Part shown: positions 54,400-64,000 of the stretch, in pieces
Layout of the letters: the number at the start of each line of letters is the position of its first letter
Position numbering within the stretch: the stretch's first letter is position 1
NCBI GenBank assembly: GCA_023548195.1
Contig: JAJHZJ010000808.1
Coordinates: forward strand, 1,530,182 to 1,594,181
Direction: 5' to 3'
Length of the DNA stretch: 64,000 bases
Source: Bettongia penicillata ogilbyi
Taxonomy: Eukaryota > Chordata > Mammalia > Diprotodontia > Potoroidae
The notes under the pieces: model-generated
Seen by the model: only the letters and a program-made list of their open reading frames with translations
The model's database searches: none
Told to the model about the DNA's origin: nothing
Program-made: the position numbers and the translations under genes

Positions 54400-54940
54400 C
54401 TTTTCTAAAATGAAAGCAACTTTTGAGGTGTCAACAATCTACTTTAATCAAGCACATATATCATTCAGTTAGTTCAGGGCAAAACGTCAGCACTCTGAAC
54501 TTCAGAGAAAATACAGAGAATTAAATACCAACAGACAAGGCTTCCAACTATCTGACCATAAGCAGTACATTCATCACAGATCAACAGACAGATCCAACTG
54601 TCTGTTACCATACATATATAGTTACCAGGGAGAGAAGCACCAACATCTGGGTACTCAAACTGGGGGCTCCTTAGCTGCTGCCCAGAGTCTCATCTGGCCA
54701 AACAAACACTTCCAATGAGTAAGCCTCAAAACAATACCTCACCTTAGAGTATATATGCACTTTTCAGAGCCAGAGGGCATCACAACCCTTGAGAACCAAT
54801 GCCTCCTTAGAAATTAACAAAAGGTGTGGGCCTTCCTCCAAAATAAATCTCCCCTAACAAACTTCCATTAATGGGCAAACCCATTAATGAGTGGGGAAGA
54901 TTTTTAACTCTCATTAACATTGAACCTAGTCCAGCTTTTC
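54400..54940 (-). mobile_element. Probable solo LTR of an endogenous retrovirus, antisense
   Basis: About 540 bp with LTR-like layout when read on the minus strand: a U3-like 5' part, a TATA-like 'gcatatatactc' (complement near 54,750) and a 3' part with ATTAAA followed by 'gttgacacctcaaaagttgc'. No internal viral genes are attached. Recognition is partly from memory of a similar marsupial repeat. The family is not named and target duplications were not found. Confidence 0.45.
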
Positions 54941-54964
54941 CAACTACCTGTTGAACATCTCTGT

Positions 54965-55105
54965 GTTCCAGATGTTCCATCAGGAATTCAGATTCAACAA
55001 GTCCAGGAGTGAATTCAACATTTTCATCTTAAACTTGTCTTTCCTCATTACTTCCCTGTTTTGAGTGAAAGTGCTGCCATCTTCAATTCACTGGCACTTG
55101 TTTAG
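54965..55105 (+). mobile_element. L2 LINE fragment, sense
   Basis: 'aattcagattcaacaagtcc', 'cattacttccctgttttgag' and 'gctgccatcttcaattcac' resemble the L2 SKTE-encoding region. Confidence 0.4.
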
Positions 55106-55264
55106 AGAGAAGATTCATTTGAAGATTGATGCAAGATGATACAAGCCAGTAACTTGGCATCGAATACTACTTCTCCTGTGTTGTGTTTATAATGTGGATA
55201 CAAATAGAAGAACAAGGTAATGACATAACACATTAAAAAATAAGTATACTATTAACTTGGATTT

Positions 55265-55980
55265 TTTCTTTTTTTAATTAGGTAATTTATTTATTTTTGG
55301 TTTTCAGTATTCATTTCCATAAGTTTTCAATTTTTTCCCACTTCCTCCCCCCTCCCCAAGATATGTGCAATCTGATATAGGCTCTACATATACATTCCTA
55401 TTAAACATATTTTCACATTAGTCATGTTGTATAGAAGAATTAGAACCAATGGGAGGAACTATGAGAAGAAAAACATCAATGAAACAAAACAAAGAAAATA
55501 GTGTGCTTTAATCTGCATTCAGACTCCATCTTTCTTTTTCTGGATGTGGCTGGCATTTTCCATCATGAGTCTTTTGGAATTATCTTAGGTCCTTGCATGC
55601 TAAGAAGAACTAAGTCTATCTAAGTCAGTCAGTACACTGTGACTGTTACTGTGTACAATGTTCTGGTTCTACTCACTTCATTTAGCATCAGTTCATGTAA
55701 GTCTTTCTAGCTTTTTCTGAAGTCCACCAATTAATCATTTCTTATAGCACAATAGTATTCCATTACATTCCTATACCACAACTTGTTCAGCCATTCCCCA
55801 ATTGATGGGCACCCCCTCAATTTCTAGTTCTTGACCACCACAAAAGGAGCTGCTGTAAATAATTTTGTACATGTAGGTCCTTTTCCCATTTTTATGATCT
55901 CTTTGGGATATAACCCTAGAAGTGATATTACTGGGTGAAGCTTGGAATTCTTTTATAGCCACTCTACAACTTTTCCATCC
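55265..55980 (-). mobile_element. L1 3' end, antisense (about 0.7 kb)
   Basis: The longest L1 piece in the window: 'tcacattagtcatgttgtat', 'ctgcattcagactccatc', 'ttccatcatgagtcttttgg', 'gttctactcacttcatttag', 'cacaatagtattccattac', 'ccattccccaattgatggg', 'atctctttgggatataac'. Confidence 0.8.
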
Positions 55981-55984
55981 ATTG

Positions 55985-56510
55985 GAGTCTATTTTCATTG
56001 TGGTTATAGGGTTGGAAAGGACCTCATACTCCATCTACTCCAAACCGTTCAAAAAAGTAGTCTCCATGGTGTCCTACCCAATAAGAGATTCTCCAACTTC
56101 TGCTTGAAGATCTCCAAGGAGAGGGAATGCAGCAACTCTCAATTTACTTTTGGACAGCTCCCATCTTAGGAAGGTAATGGTGGTGGTTGCTTTTCCTTGA
56201 CATAGAATCTAAATTAACCCTTTATGCAACACCATTTATTGCCCTTGGTTTTGTCCTCTAGAGTTAAAAGCAACTAATCTGTGCTCCACATTACAGACCT
56301 TTAAATGCTTGAGCACAATTCTGATACATCCCCTCTCTCTCCCCAGTTTTCTTCTCTCCAGAATAAACACTTCCAGTTCCTTCAGCCCATCCTTATATAA
56401 GCAAAAACTCAAGGCCTTTTACCATCCTGGACACTTCCTCTGGACATTCTCCAGCTCATCAGCATCCTTCTTAAATAGTTTACTCTACCATCTTGGCTCC
56501 CAGAAGTTCA
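55985..56510 (-). mobile_element. CR1/L3-type LINE, antisense
   Basis: 'agggttggaaaggacctcat', 'tgcttgaagatctccaagg', 'ttttggacagctcccatc', 'tccagttccttcagcccatc', 'cctctggacattctccagc'. Same family as 20,770 and 63,360. Confidence 0.65.
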
Positions 56511-57269
56511 AGTAGGTGACTTTTGGACATTCTGTCTGTGGGCTGATAGCCCCAGGAACAGCCAGTGTTACTGCTGAGGGTCTCAGGCCTCTCTCTCACC
56601 CAGATTCCAGTCCTGTGCTGAGAGGTTTGGGTTGGCACTCTCGGATTTCTTTAGGGACAAATCTCACTTTAGAGACTTGTAATTTCTCTGGAGGAACTGA
56701 AAACTTATTAGTTTAAAGAAATTAACAAACAGCAATTGCTTCCCCACAACTTCACTGATAGGCACACAGTTATGTATCAGATGAAATTTTCTGAAATATT
56801 AGGAGTGTAAATTTGCAAAGCTTTGTTTTGAAGAGGAGTAATGCTCTTTTAGGGATAGTGCATGGTCCCTTCATCAGTGGACATTCGTTGTCTTATATAT
56901 TAGTACTGAAAAAAGATTCTAATTTTATTTCTATCTTTTCCTGCTGTAATTACAAGACCTTCTTTAGGCATTGACCCCTTGTGAGTGAATTGAATTGTCC
57001 TAAGCCTTTTGTGACTGGGAAGCCTTACCAGAATGCCTGGGTCAAATTGTATAGTATCTGCCTGACAACTTTACCACTAATTTCTCTATGTAGGTAAAAC
57101 CAATTTGGTTTGTCACTTATAAAATGCACTCTGCCTTCCACTTACCCTGGCTTGCATCCTTAAGGCCATCTTCTACTTTTCACTGATATTTATATTTTAA
57201 CATTTGTAGATAATGTTCTTTGTTTATATATATTTTTATGGTCCTCCAGGGTTTTATTCTCTTTTTTAC

Positions 57270-57405
57270 ATTGACACTGATGGCTTAAATAACTTGCCTT
57301 AGGATACTCAGCTAATTGAGTGTCAAAGTTGGGACTTGAACTGAAGTTTCCTGACTTGGCTGCCTTTTTTTTTTTTTTTTTTTTGTCCACAGACCATTCT
57401 GCCTC
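57270..57405 (-). repeat. MIR-type SINE, antisense, with T20 insert
   Basis: 'gcttaaataacttgcctta', 'cagctaattgagtgtc' and 'ggacttgaactgaagtttcc', then a T run (57,365-57,384) and 'accattctgcctctct'. Confidence 0.65.
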
Positions 57406-57869
57406 TCTACACATGTCTTTTGTCCATTCTGCTTGTAGTTATCTCCCTTAAGCATATACTGAATGACAGGGTCAGGTGTGAAATATATATATAAGCTTCC
57501 TTGATTTAGAACTAGTTATTTTTAGAACTAGTTATTTTTTTCCTTCATTGAATTTAGGTCATTTTTAATGATTGAGTTTAAAATGGACATAGAATGATTA
57601 ACTTGATTAGTTTCCGTATCAGATCCACCCCCTGAATTTCAAAAATTTGCCTTGTCTACTATGAAAAGAAACTTCAGTCAGTTCTTAGTTAGATTCCATG
57701 GGTCTTCTGTTCCCACCCAGCATCTATGATAATATCAGAGTGCTAAGAAAAACTGTATGGAAACTGAGTCACCCTTGCCCCGTGCTTATATCAAAACCAT
57801 ACTTTCTTCAAACATCTAGGTGCTGAGTGGTGTAAAAAAGACATTAATTCACCTTTTCAAAATACATTT

Positions 57870-58430
57870 TATATTTGTAGTAACTCTTGTCTGGTGGCAA
57901 AGAATTGGAAATTGAGGGGATGTTCATTGATTGGGGAAAGGCTGATCAAATTGTGATGTGATTATGATGGAATGTTATTGTGCTATAAGAAGTGGTGAGA
58001 ATGATGCTCTCAGCTGATGCAAAGTGAAGTGTATTGTGTACAAAGTAATAGCAATACTGTAAGATGATTAGCTGTGAATGACTTAGCTCTTTTCAGCAAT
58101 ACAGTGATCCAAGACAACTCTGAAGGACTTATGATGAAAAATGCTACCCATTCCCAGAGAAAGAACAGATGATGTCTGTTACAGATTGAAGCATACTTCT
58201 TAAACTTCATTTTTCTTGAGAGTTTTTTTTTGTTCTGTGTTTTCTTTCACAACATGACTATTATGGAAATGTTTTGCACATGTGTAATCTATATCAAAGT
58301 GCTTACCTCTTCAATGAAGAGGAGTGGGGAAGGAGAAAGGGAGAAAATTTGGAACTCAAAAGTTTTAAAAACAAATGTTAAAAATAGTTTTTACATGTAA
58401 CTAGGGAAAAATGAAATACTTTAAACAATA
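57870..58430 (+). mobile_element. L1 3' end, sense
   Basis: 'caaagaattggaaattgagg', 'ggatgttcattgattgggg', 'gaatgttattgtgctataag', 'caatacagtgatccaagac', 'cacaacatgactattatgg', 'atttggaactcaaaagttt'. Complement of the copy at 55,265. Confidence 0.8.
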
Positions 58431-58481
58431 GACAACAAAATATATTTTAGTAGAGTATAATGGAGAAGCATACTGACCTAT

Positions 58482-58808
58482 CTAGTGTGTAGACACTACC
58501 TTCTTCCTGTTTGTGAAAAGCAGCACACCATTTTCTATTATCCAGACTGTTTTTGGCTCTCCCATTTTCAACATGTTTTCAAAGACCGCGGATAGGGGTT
58601 GAGCCAGTATATGATACTGCTCTTTGAATGCTGTGGAATATACTTTATGCTCTTCATCAAAGATAGCTAGATGTTCTCTTAATGTTGCCTTACTTATCTG
58701 GAGTTTCAGGTTGTTATTAGTCATTTTTGTCCTGTTCTTTCTAGCATAAAAAGGATAATTTTCCTTGGCAAATGAAACAAATAAAATGAGAACTGACCTT
58801 TTCTGCAT
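58482..58808 (-). other. Unassigned 108-codon open frame
   Basis: The only frame in the presumed intron whose translation looks protein-like: a charged, non-repetitive C-terminal half containing ATLREHLAIFDEEHKVYST and IIENGVLLFTNRKKV. It begins with ATG and lies antisense to the presumed host gene, directly beyond an L1 3' end. No family recognised and no promoter, splice sites or poly-A found. It may be a decayed retrocopy or chance. Confidence 0.2.
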
Positions 58809-59611
58809 TATTGGTCAATATCATCCCCTCCACCCCAAGGAACACTCCAGCTCTAGCTTGTGCCTACTACTCTTTTTCTCACTGTAGCTTAAAGATAAAC
58901 AAATAAAACTCTGCCCCCTTTCTGTGTCCTTAAACTTTCTTTGCCATCTGATTCTGATTTTTAACACATCTGATGCCACTCTTAAAAGATTATGACCTAC
59001 TCTTAATTTTTCTGCCCCTCCATCTTGTATGTCTTTTTAAAAAATTGGTTTATACTTTTATTTCTTTAGACAATTCTGACTTTTCAGATAAACGAAAGGG
59101 AGAAAAGACAGAGAGAGGACAGAAGCAGGCATCAGAAGATTTTTTGAGATGAGAAATAGATCTTACCTATTTCTTATAGCTAGATCCATGTTCTTGGGTA
59201 GATCTTGTTCTCTATTTGAATTTTGGGCTAGAGTGTTATCACTTCGTAACTTCTGCCTTTTAAAAGACTTGATAAACAGTTTTTACCATTGCTTACATTA
59301 TTTTATTTTAACTCAGTTTTTTGTTGCTATAAATTTGACAACCATCACCAAGCAAGAATATTTTCATGTACATAGAACAGAAAAAGAGGATTGAATTCTT
59401 ATGTGCAGCTTGCATTTTCTTAAAGAACATGATAAATTAGTGTCTTTCAAAGCTGTACTGCTTACCTATGTTTCTATTTTCTTCTGTGCTTTTAAAAATG
59501 CTACAATGACCTTTTTCCCCTCATTTTTTGGCATCACTCTCTAGCCTTCTTATTCCCAAATTTAAAAAAATAGACCTTTCTTTAATTGTTTATTTTATTT
59601 TAAAGAGTTAA

Positions 59612-59840
59612 ATAATCATAGTAGCTAATGTTTATATAGTGCTTACTTTATGCCAGGCACTATACTAAGTGCTTTACAATTATTATTTTATTTGATACTC
59701 ATAACAACTCTGGGAGGTGGGTACTATTATTCCATTTTACAGATGAAGAAACTGAGGCAGACAGAGGTGAAGTGAGTAGCCAGGGTCACACAACTAGTAA
59801 GTTTAATGCCTGAACTCTTAGAGATTCTATTCTGGACTTG
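59612..59840 (-). repeat. MON1-type SINE, antisense
   Basis: 'tagctaatgtttatatagtg', 'tatgccaggcactatac', 'ccattttacagatgaagaa', 'gggtcacacaactagtaag'. Nearly complete. Confidence 0.8.
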
Positions 59841-59959
59841 ATAATCCAGAACAGTCATATAGATTGGAAAGTAATTTCAGAGCTGTAGAAGCTTTGACCA
59901 GAGTGATATTATTTAATAGTACAAGGAAACTCTGAGACTAAGAGAGATATAGTTGAAAT

Positions 59960-60032
59960 ATAATTTCATTTTACAAATCAGGAAATCGAGGCCTAAGGAG
60001 TTTAAGAAACTTGCTCAAGATCATTCCCCAGG
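59960..60032 (-). repeat. MIR-type SINE fragment
   Basis: 'tttcattttacaaatcagg', 'aatcgaggcctaaggag', 'gaaacttgctcaagatc'. Cut by the SINE that follows at about 60,033. Confidence 0.55.
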
Positions 60033-60283
60033 TTTTGTTGTCATTCAGATGTTTTAGTCCTATTCGACTTCAGGATTTTCTTGGTGAACATATAGGAATG
60101 GTTTGCCATTTCTGTCTCCAACTCATTTTACAGATGAAGAAACTAAGGCAAACAGAGTTAAGTGACTTGCCCAGGATCACATAGTTGGTAAGTATCTGAG
60201 GCAGGATTTGAACTCAGGAAGATGAGTCTTCCTGACAAGGCCTGGTACACTATCCACTGTATCACCTAGTAGCCCTCATACTC
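60033..60283 (-). repeat. Marsupial SINE with CCAAATGGG arm, antisense
   Basis: 'ttttgttgtcattcagatg', 'gaatggtttgccatttctg', 'gaagaaactaaggcaaacag', 'actatccactgtatcacc'. Full length. Confidence 0.8.
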
Positions 60284-60659
60284 CAGGTAGTCAGTAGTAA
60301 ATTTAAGATCATAATGCAGTCCCCCATAATGAAATCTTTAGCCTACTGCTCTATCCACCACCATACTACATTCACTGAAAATACTTAGATGTCTCCCATT
60401 GCCAATTCTATTACTTCCTCCTTGAGTTGAACGTAACCCTTAGTTCAGGAGGGTAAGAGAAAAAATGCTTACCCAAGAGTATTACAGATTTAGGTCAAAT
60501 ATAAAGAGTGTGGTACAGAGAAAGCTGTCTTTAGTTGCCTAGGACTCAGGACATCTGTTAGGACTCCAAGCAAGTCAATTAAAATTTTTATGTGCCTCAG
60601 GTTTCTTCACTTGTCCAAAGCTGCATTTCTCCATTGTTAAAAGACAGGTCCAGTCCATC

Positions 60660-60730
60660 AGTCAAGTCGGTAAATCTTTATTAAGCACCTATTGTGTGCC
60701 AGGCACTGAGCTAAGCTCTGGGTCATGTGA
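60660..60730 (-). mobile_element. L2 3' tail, antisense
   Basis: 'aaatctttattaagcacct', 'ttgtgtgccaggcactgag'. Confidence 0.6.
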
Positions 60731-61694
60731 GATGACTTCTGAGATTTCTTCCAGCTTTGAAATTCATTGATTCTGAGGAAGCATTTCTCATCAACCAGAA
60801 ACAGAGTTTGCCAGCAAAAGTTGTGGGATCTCCTCTTTTGGAAATCTTCCAGTCTAAGAAAAAATTCCATTTGTTGTGGGATAGTTTTAAAGTTACTCAT
60901 TCAGAAGGCAGGGGAATGAACGAAATGACTTCATTGTGGCAGTTCCTTCCATGGGGTGGAACTAAAGGAAATCAGTCATTAAATGAAAATAAACTGTATG
61001 ATGTGAATCTTTTTTACTCTCTTCCCCATAGTGGAGAGAGGAGAGTTATTTATATTCTGGATAGTTTTGAGATCTGTTTGGCTTGTGATTCCCTTACAAT
61101 TGAGCTTATATCAGCAACCGCAGGAGATTGGAGATATGCCTGGTGAGCTGAGAATTTCCTTATCAACTGAGGTCTGGACTGTGATGAGAGTGGTAGCTCT
61201 GGGGGCCAGCAGCTGTCAAGGTTTGTTTATTTGTCTTTTAATTACTCATCTGATGTGAATCAAGTAGAACTCATTTTGCCCAGATTTTCAGATGTCCCAC
61301 TTTCTCTTCCAAAATGGCTCATGAAATATCAAGACAGAGAAAATAGAGTCTCTACTCAATTTTTAAGTCAGTTGGGACGCTACTTCCATAAAAGGTCTGA
61401 ATTTCCAGGAAGAAACTTTCATACAGAGTTGATATCACTGAGGTATTTCCCCAGATGTGGTTAAATTCAAGGCAGTCCTATATGCAGAATGGTTTTTATC
61501 CTTCCAACCTATTTCCAAAGGGAGATATTCAAATAGAAATAATTGTTACCCTCAGCAGTAAAATTTACTTTTGGCTTCGTTTTATAGGATTACTTGTTTC
61601 ATTTTTGTTTCTTTGTTTCATTTCCCTATTTCATTTTAGGTTTGGTTAATATGTTCAGCCTAATGGGGTTCCTGTGCAATTTGGAAGCTTTAAT

Positions 61695-61880
61695 GTAGTG
61701 TGGTGGGAAGAAAACAAGATGTGGATTCAATAGAGACCTGGATTTAAACCTTAGCTCTTACTTTTTCTGGCCCTGTGATCCTGAACAAGTCACTTAATTT
61801 TTTTTAATCTTAATTTTTTCATCTGTAAAATAAATATAATACTTGCATCATATACTTAGAACAGTGTTAGTATTATCTAG
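61695..61880 (+). repeat. MIR-type SINE, sense
   Basis: 'agtgtggtgggaagaaaac', 'gacctggatttaaacctt', 'gaacaagtcacttaat' and 'ttttcatctgtaaaataa'. Confidence 0.65.
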
Positions 61881-61984
61881 TAGTGCCCCAGAGTTTACAA
61901 AGTACTTTTCTCATTCTTATTATCATCCTGTGAACTACTGAATGGCTCCTTGCTGAATCATCAAATACTGTATGAAAGTACCCT

Positions 61985-62315
61985 GGGAGCATCGTGGGTT
62001 AGAGTGCTAGACTTGGAGTCAGAAGATCTGAGTTCACATTCTGCCTTAGACACTCCAGGAGAGAAAGAGAATAAGCATTTGTATGGCATCTCCTATATGA
62101 GAGGCACTGTGCCAGGCAGTTTACATATAATCTCATTTGATTATCTCATCTAACAGCTATGGGATATTTAATCTTTCTCCAACTCAGTTTCCTTATCTGT
62201 AAAATCAGGATAATAATAGCATCTGCCTCACTGGGTTGTTAAAAGGATTAAATAAATGAACATATGAAAAGTGCTTTTTAAATCTTAAAGCACTATATAA
62301 ATGTTAGTTATTTTT
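61985..62315 (+). repeat. MON1-type SINE, sense, interrupted
   Basis: The head 'gggttagagtgctagacttg' and the core/tail 'aactcagtttccttatctg', 'ggttgttaaaaggattaaat', 'aaagcactatataaatgtta' are separated at about 62,062-62,153. The insert is an antisense SINE/L2-like piece ('ataagcatttgtatggcatc', 'gaggcactgtgccaggcag'). Confidence 0.65.
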
Positions 62316-62321
62316 GTTTAC

Positions 62322-62414
62322 TACTACCACTTCTCCTACTGCCATCATGACTATACTATCGCTACCAGTACTACTGCCACCATTATCAACCTGCCGCCAC
62401 CACTACCACTACCC
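62322..62414 (+). repeat. Imperfect (ACY)n trinucleotide repeat
   Basis: Degenerate ACT/ACC/GCC triplets over about 90 bp, starting at the end of the MON1 SINE, whose 3' end is triplet-rich. Confidence 0.8.
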
Positions 62415-62479
62415 CTTGTATAGTTCATCCCGAAGATATTTCAAAAATGGGACAACTCTTGGCTAAATATGTTATGAAT

Positions 62480-62600
62480 GTTTTCTGTGCTAGGGATAAA
62501 TATACAAAGAATGAAACAGTCCCTGCTCACAAGGGGCTTGTGTTCTAATGAGGGAGACAGTGAATATAAATATCATAATATAAAGATCATAAATGTAAAG
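62480..62600 (-). mobile_element. L2 3' end, antisense
   Basis: 'tgctagggataaatatac', 'aaacagtccctgctcacaag', 'gtgttctaatgagggagac'. Confidence 0.6.
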
Positions 62601-63359
62601 TGAAGAAATGTATACTTCCTTCATGGTTCTTATCTTCCTGTAAGTAAAGAACGAAATAAGAATATTTCTCTTTGTTGAAACCAGGGCTAATGTTTTTCAG
62701 AGTATAATCCACTTATGTTGAAGGTAAAACACTAGTCCCTTGGTGGTGGAGGTTGAGTTAAAGTTGTCACACTTGAGCAAATGCAGTAGCTAAAACACCC
62801 CTTGAAGCTTATCAGTCTTTCCTCTTGGCGAAAAAGAAGCTTTGAACCTACTCCCAATAATTCTTGGCTGAGGTTGGAACTGTCTCTGTAACCTTTTTCA
62901 TCAGCTTTGCTCCATGAATGTTCCTGATTATAAAATTCCTCATCTTGTGGGAAAGAAACCAGTGATTTCTCCCTATTGTATGTGGTGAAATAAGAAAGGA
63001 GGGAAATACTTGCATTAAAAATGTGCATATTTTCTAGAAACCATCTCTTAGGTTGGATATAGGCTATTTTTGTGATTAATCTGTTTTTTAGTTACTAAAT
63101 CCTTTCTGTAGATCTATATAAATTTGTTTTTAGAATTGAACTTTGAGACTGACTCCCAATTCCTCTGTAGCAATTTTGAAAAACATTTTTTTTTGGCACT
63201 CTTTGACATCAGCGTCACTTTCCAATAATTATTTCCCTTCACCTCCAGTAGAGGATGTATGCCTATTTCTGCCTCTTTTGTCTGTCACTTAGTTGGAAGG
63301 AAGTTGCCCTCCCTGACAGGAGATAATCTCTGTTTGCACATTATGACAGGGTGCTCACT

Positions 63360-64000
63360 CACTACATAACCAAGTAACCTATCTCATTTTGGGGCAGCTC
63401 TCTCAGAAAGCTATTCTTTTGTATCAAAATTTATCTACATATACCTACATATACTGTCCAAGGTCTGCCACCTGGAGTCCTGCAGAATGACTAGGTCATT
63501 TTTCTCATACATACACATATATGTATACATGTGCATATTTATCTATAGCAGTCCTTTTTATGTCTGAATAAAATGATCATTTTACCTAAGTTGTCTTTCT
63601 TAAGGTGAAACCTTAAATTCTTGAAACCTTTCCTCATATGGTGTGGTTTTAGACCATTCACCTTTTTTTAGATTGGTTCTAATTTGTCCCTGAGTTGCTT
63701 AAAATTAAACATGTAGCCTAATGTATAATCTGACCGGAATAGAACATATTGAGAATGTTATTGCCTCTCATTCTGATAATATTTCTTTTATTTAATCTAA
63801 ACTTGAATTAGGAACCACCTCATATTGTTAGCTCATTAAATCTTGCATTTAACAAACTGCTAGGTTGTCTTTGGGTCAGCTGCTCTTAAGTTTGTTCTAA
63901 CCATTCTGTACCTGTGCAATTGAGATTTTGAACTTAAACACAAGACTTGGCATTTGCTTCTTATAAAATTTCATGGACTTCATTACATCTTATTGAGATC
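63360..64000 (-). mobile_element. CR1/L3-type LINE, antisense, reaches window end
   Basis: 'cctatctcattttggggcag', 'ctctcagaaagctattc', 'accttaaattcttgaaacc', 'tcctcatatggtgtggttt' and 'gcatttaacaaactgctagg' correspond to the family at 20,770 and 55,985, with a TA/CA-rich interruption near 63,500. Confidence 0.55.

Larger units (their letters stand above)
49209..64000 (+). other. Presumed first intron (no coding exon recognised)
   Basis: From the donor at 49,209 to the end of the window the sequence returns to AT-rich repeat mosaic. Unannotated stretches 50,070-51,020, 51,120-52,325, 56,520-57,265, 58,810-59,610, 60,740-61,690 and 62,620-63,355 hold no family or exon that I can support. Whether the intron continues past the window is unknown. 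Confidence 0.5.

Noticed and set aside
60757..61146. 129-codon plus-strand frame as an internal exon
   Set aside because: No polypyrimidine-AG acceptor in phase and no recognisable domain. Its 5' end abuts an L2 tail.
1..64000. CRISPR array, prophage, operon or other prokaryotic system
   Set aside because: The repeat content, CpG island, splice donor and lack of dense ORFs are those of a mammalian nuclear genome. The CA array has variable spacers made of the same simple sequence, not unique spacers.
1..64000. tRNA genes suggested by SINE heads
   Set aside because: tRNA-like heads occur only as parts of SINEs. I saw no intact cloverleaf outside them.

Overview
This window looks like nuclear DNA of a marsupial (metatherian) mammal. 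It is AT-rich, nearly gene-free DNA packed with interspersed repeats. Three things point to marsupials rather than eutherians: (1) many CORE-type SINEs of the MIR/MON1/THER kind; (2) marsupial SINEs whose 3' arm reads like CCAAGAAAACCCCAAATGGG or GTCACTGGATTCAGATGGC; (3) L1 3' ends of the marsupial type, alongside abundant old L2 and CR1/L3 LINE fossils and hAT-type palindromic MITEs. Species cannot be resolved by eye. Family names come from recognising consensus features, not from a database search.

Layout. 1-46,800: no supportable functional protein-coding gene. The stretch is a mosaic of SINEs, L2, L1 and CR1 fragments, DNA transposons and microsatellites (GATA at 4.8 kb, TCTA at 16 kb, CTT at 23.4 kb, GA at 26.8 kb, a 273-nt all-pyrimidine tract at 37.2 kb). 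It holds a clear processed pseudogene of ribosomal protein L23a (22,982-23,605, minus). A second probable 3'-UTR retrocopy lies at 10,303-10,930 (minus). 46,800-47,600 becomes GC-richer. 47,607-48,838 is a CA-rich, nearly G-free minisatellite with about 18 units and a higher-order structure. It directly abuts a CpG island (48,839-49,560).

The island looks like the bidirectional-strength, TATA-less promoter of a gene on the + strand. It has GC boxes, a CRE-like site, an NRF1-type site, a 17-codon upstream ORF, and a short coding first exon (49,179-49,208, MSPLFSWVAK, ending in a phase-0 AAG|GTACGG donor). From 49,209 to the end of the window I read intron 1: no further coding exon was recognised, only repeats. 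The gene itself could not be named.

The long His/Thr-rich open frames across the CA array, and the poly-Leu, poly-Arg and poly-Lys frames in the microsatellites, are compositional artefacts. The most informative structures are the promoter-flanking minisatellite, the nested hAT-in-hAT-in-SINE insertion at 17.1-17.6 kb with recognisable target duplications, the L23a pseudogene whose lysine run has become a microsatellite, and two unexplained repeat relationships: a 148-bp direct duplication at 45.2/46.0 kb, and a ~550-bp unnamed repeat at 21.5 and 42.6 kb.
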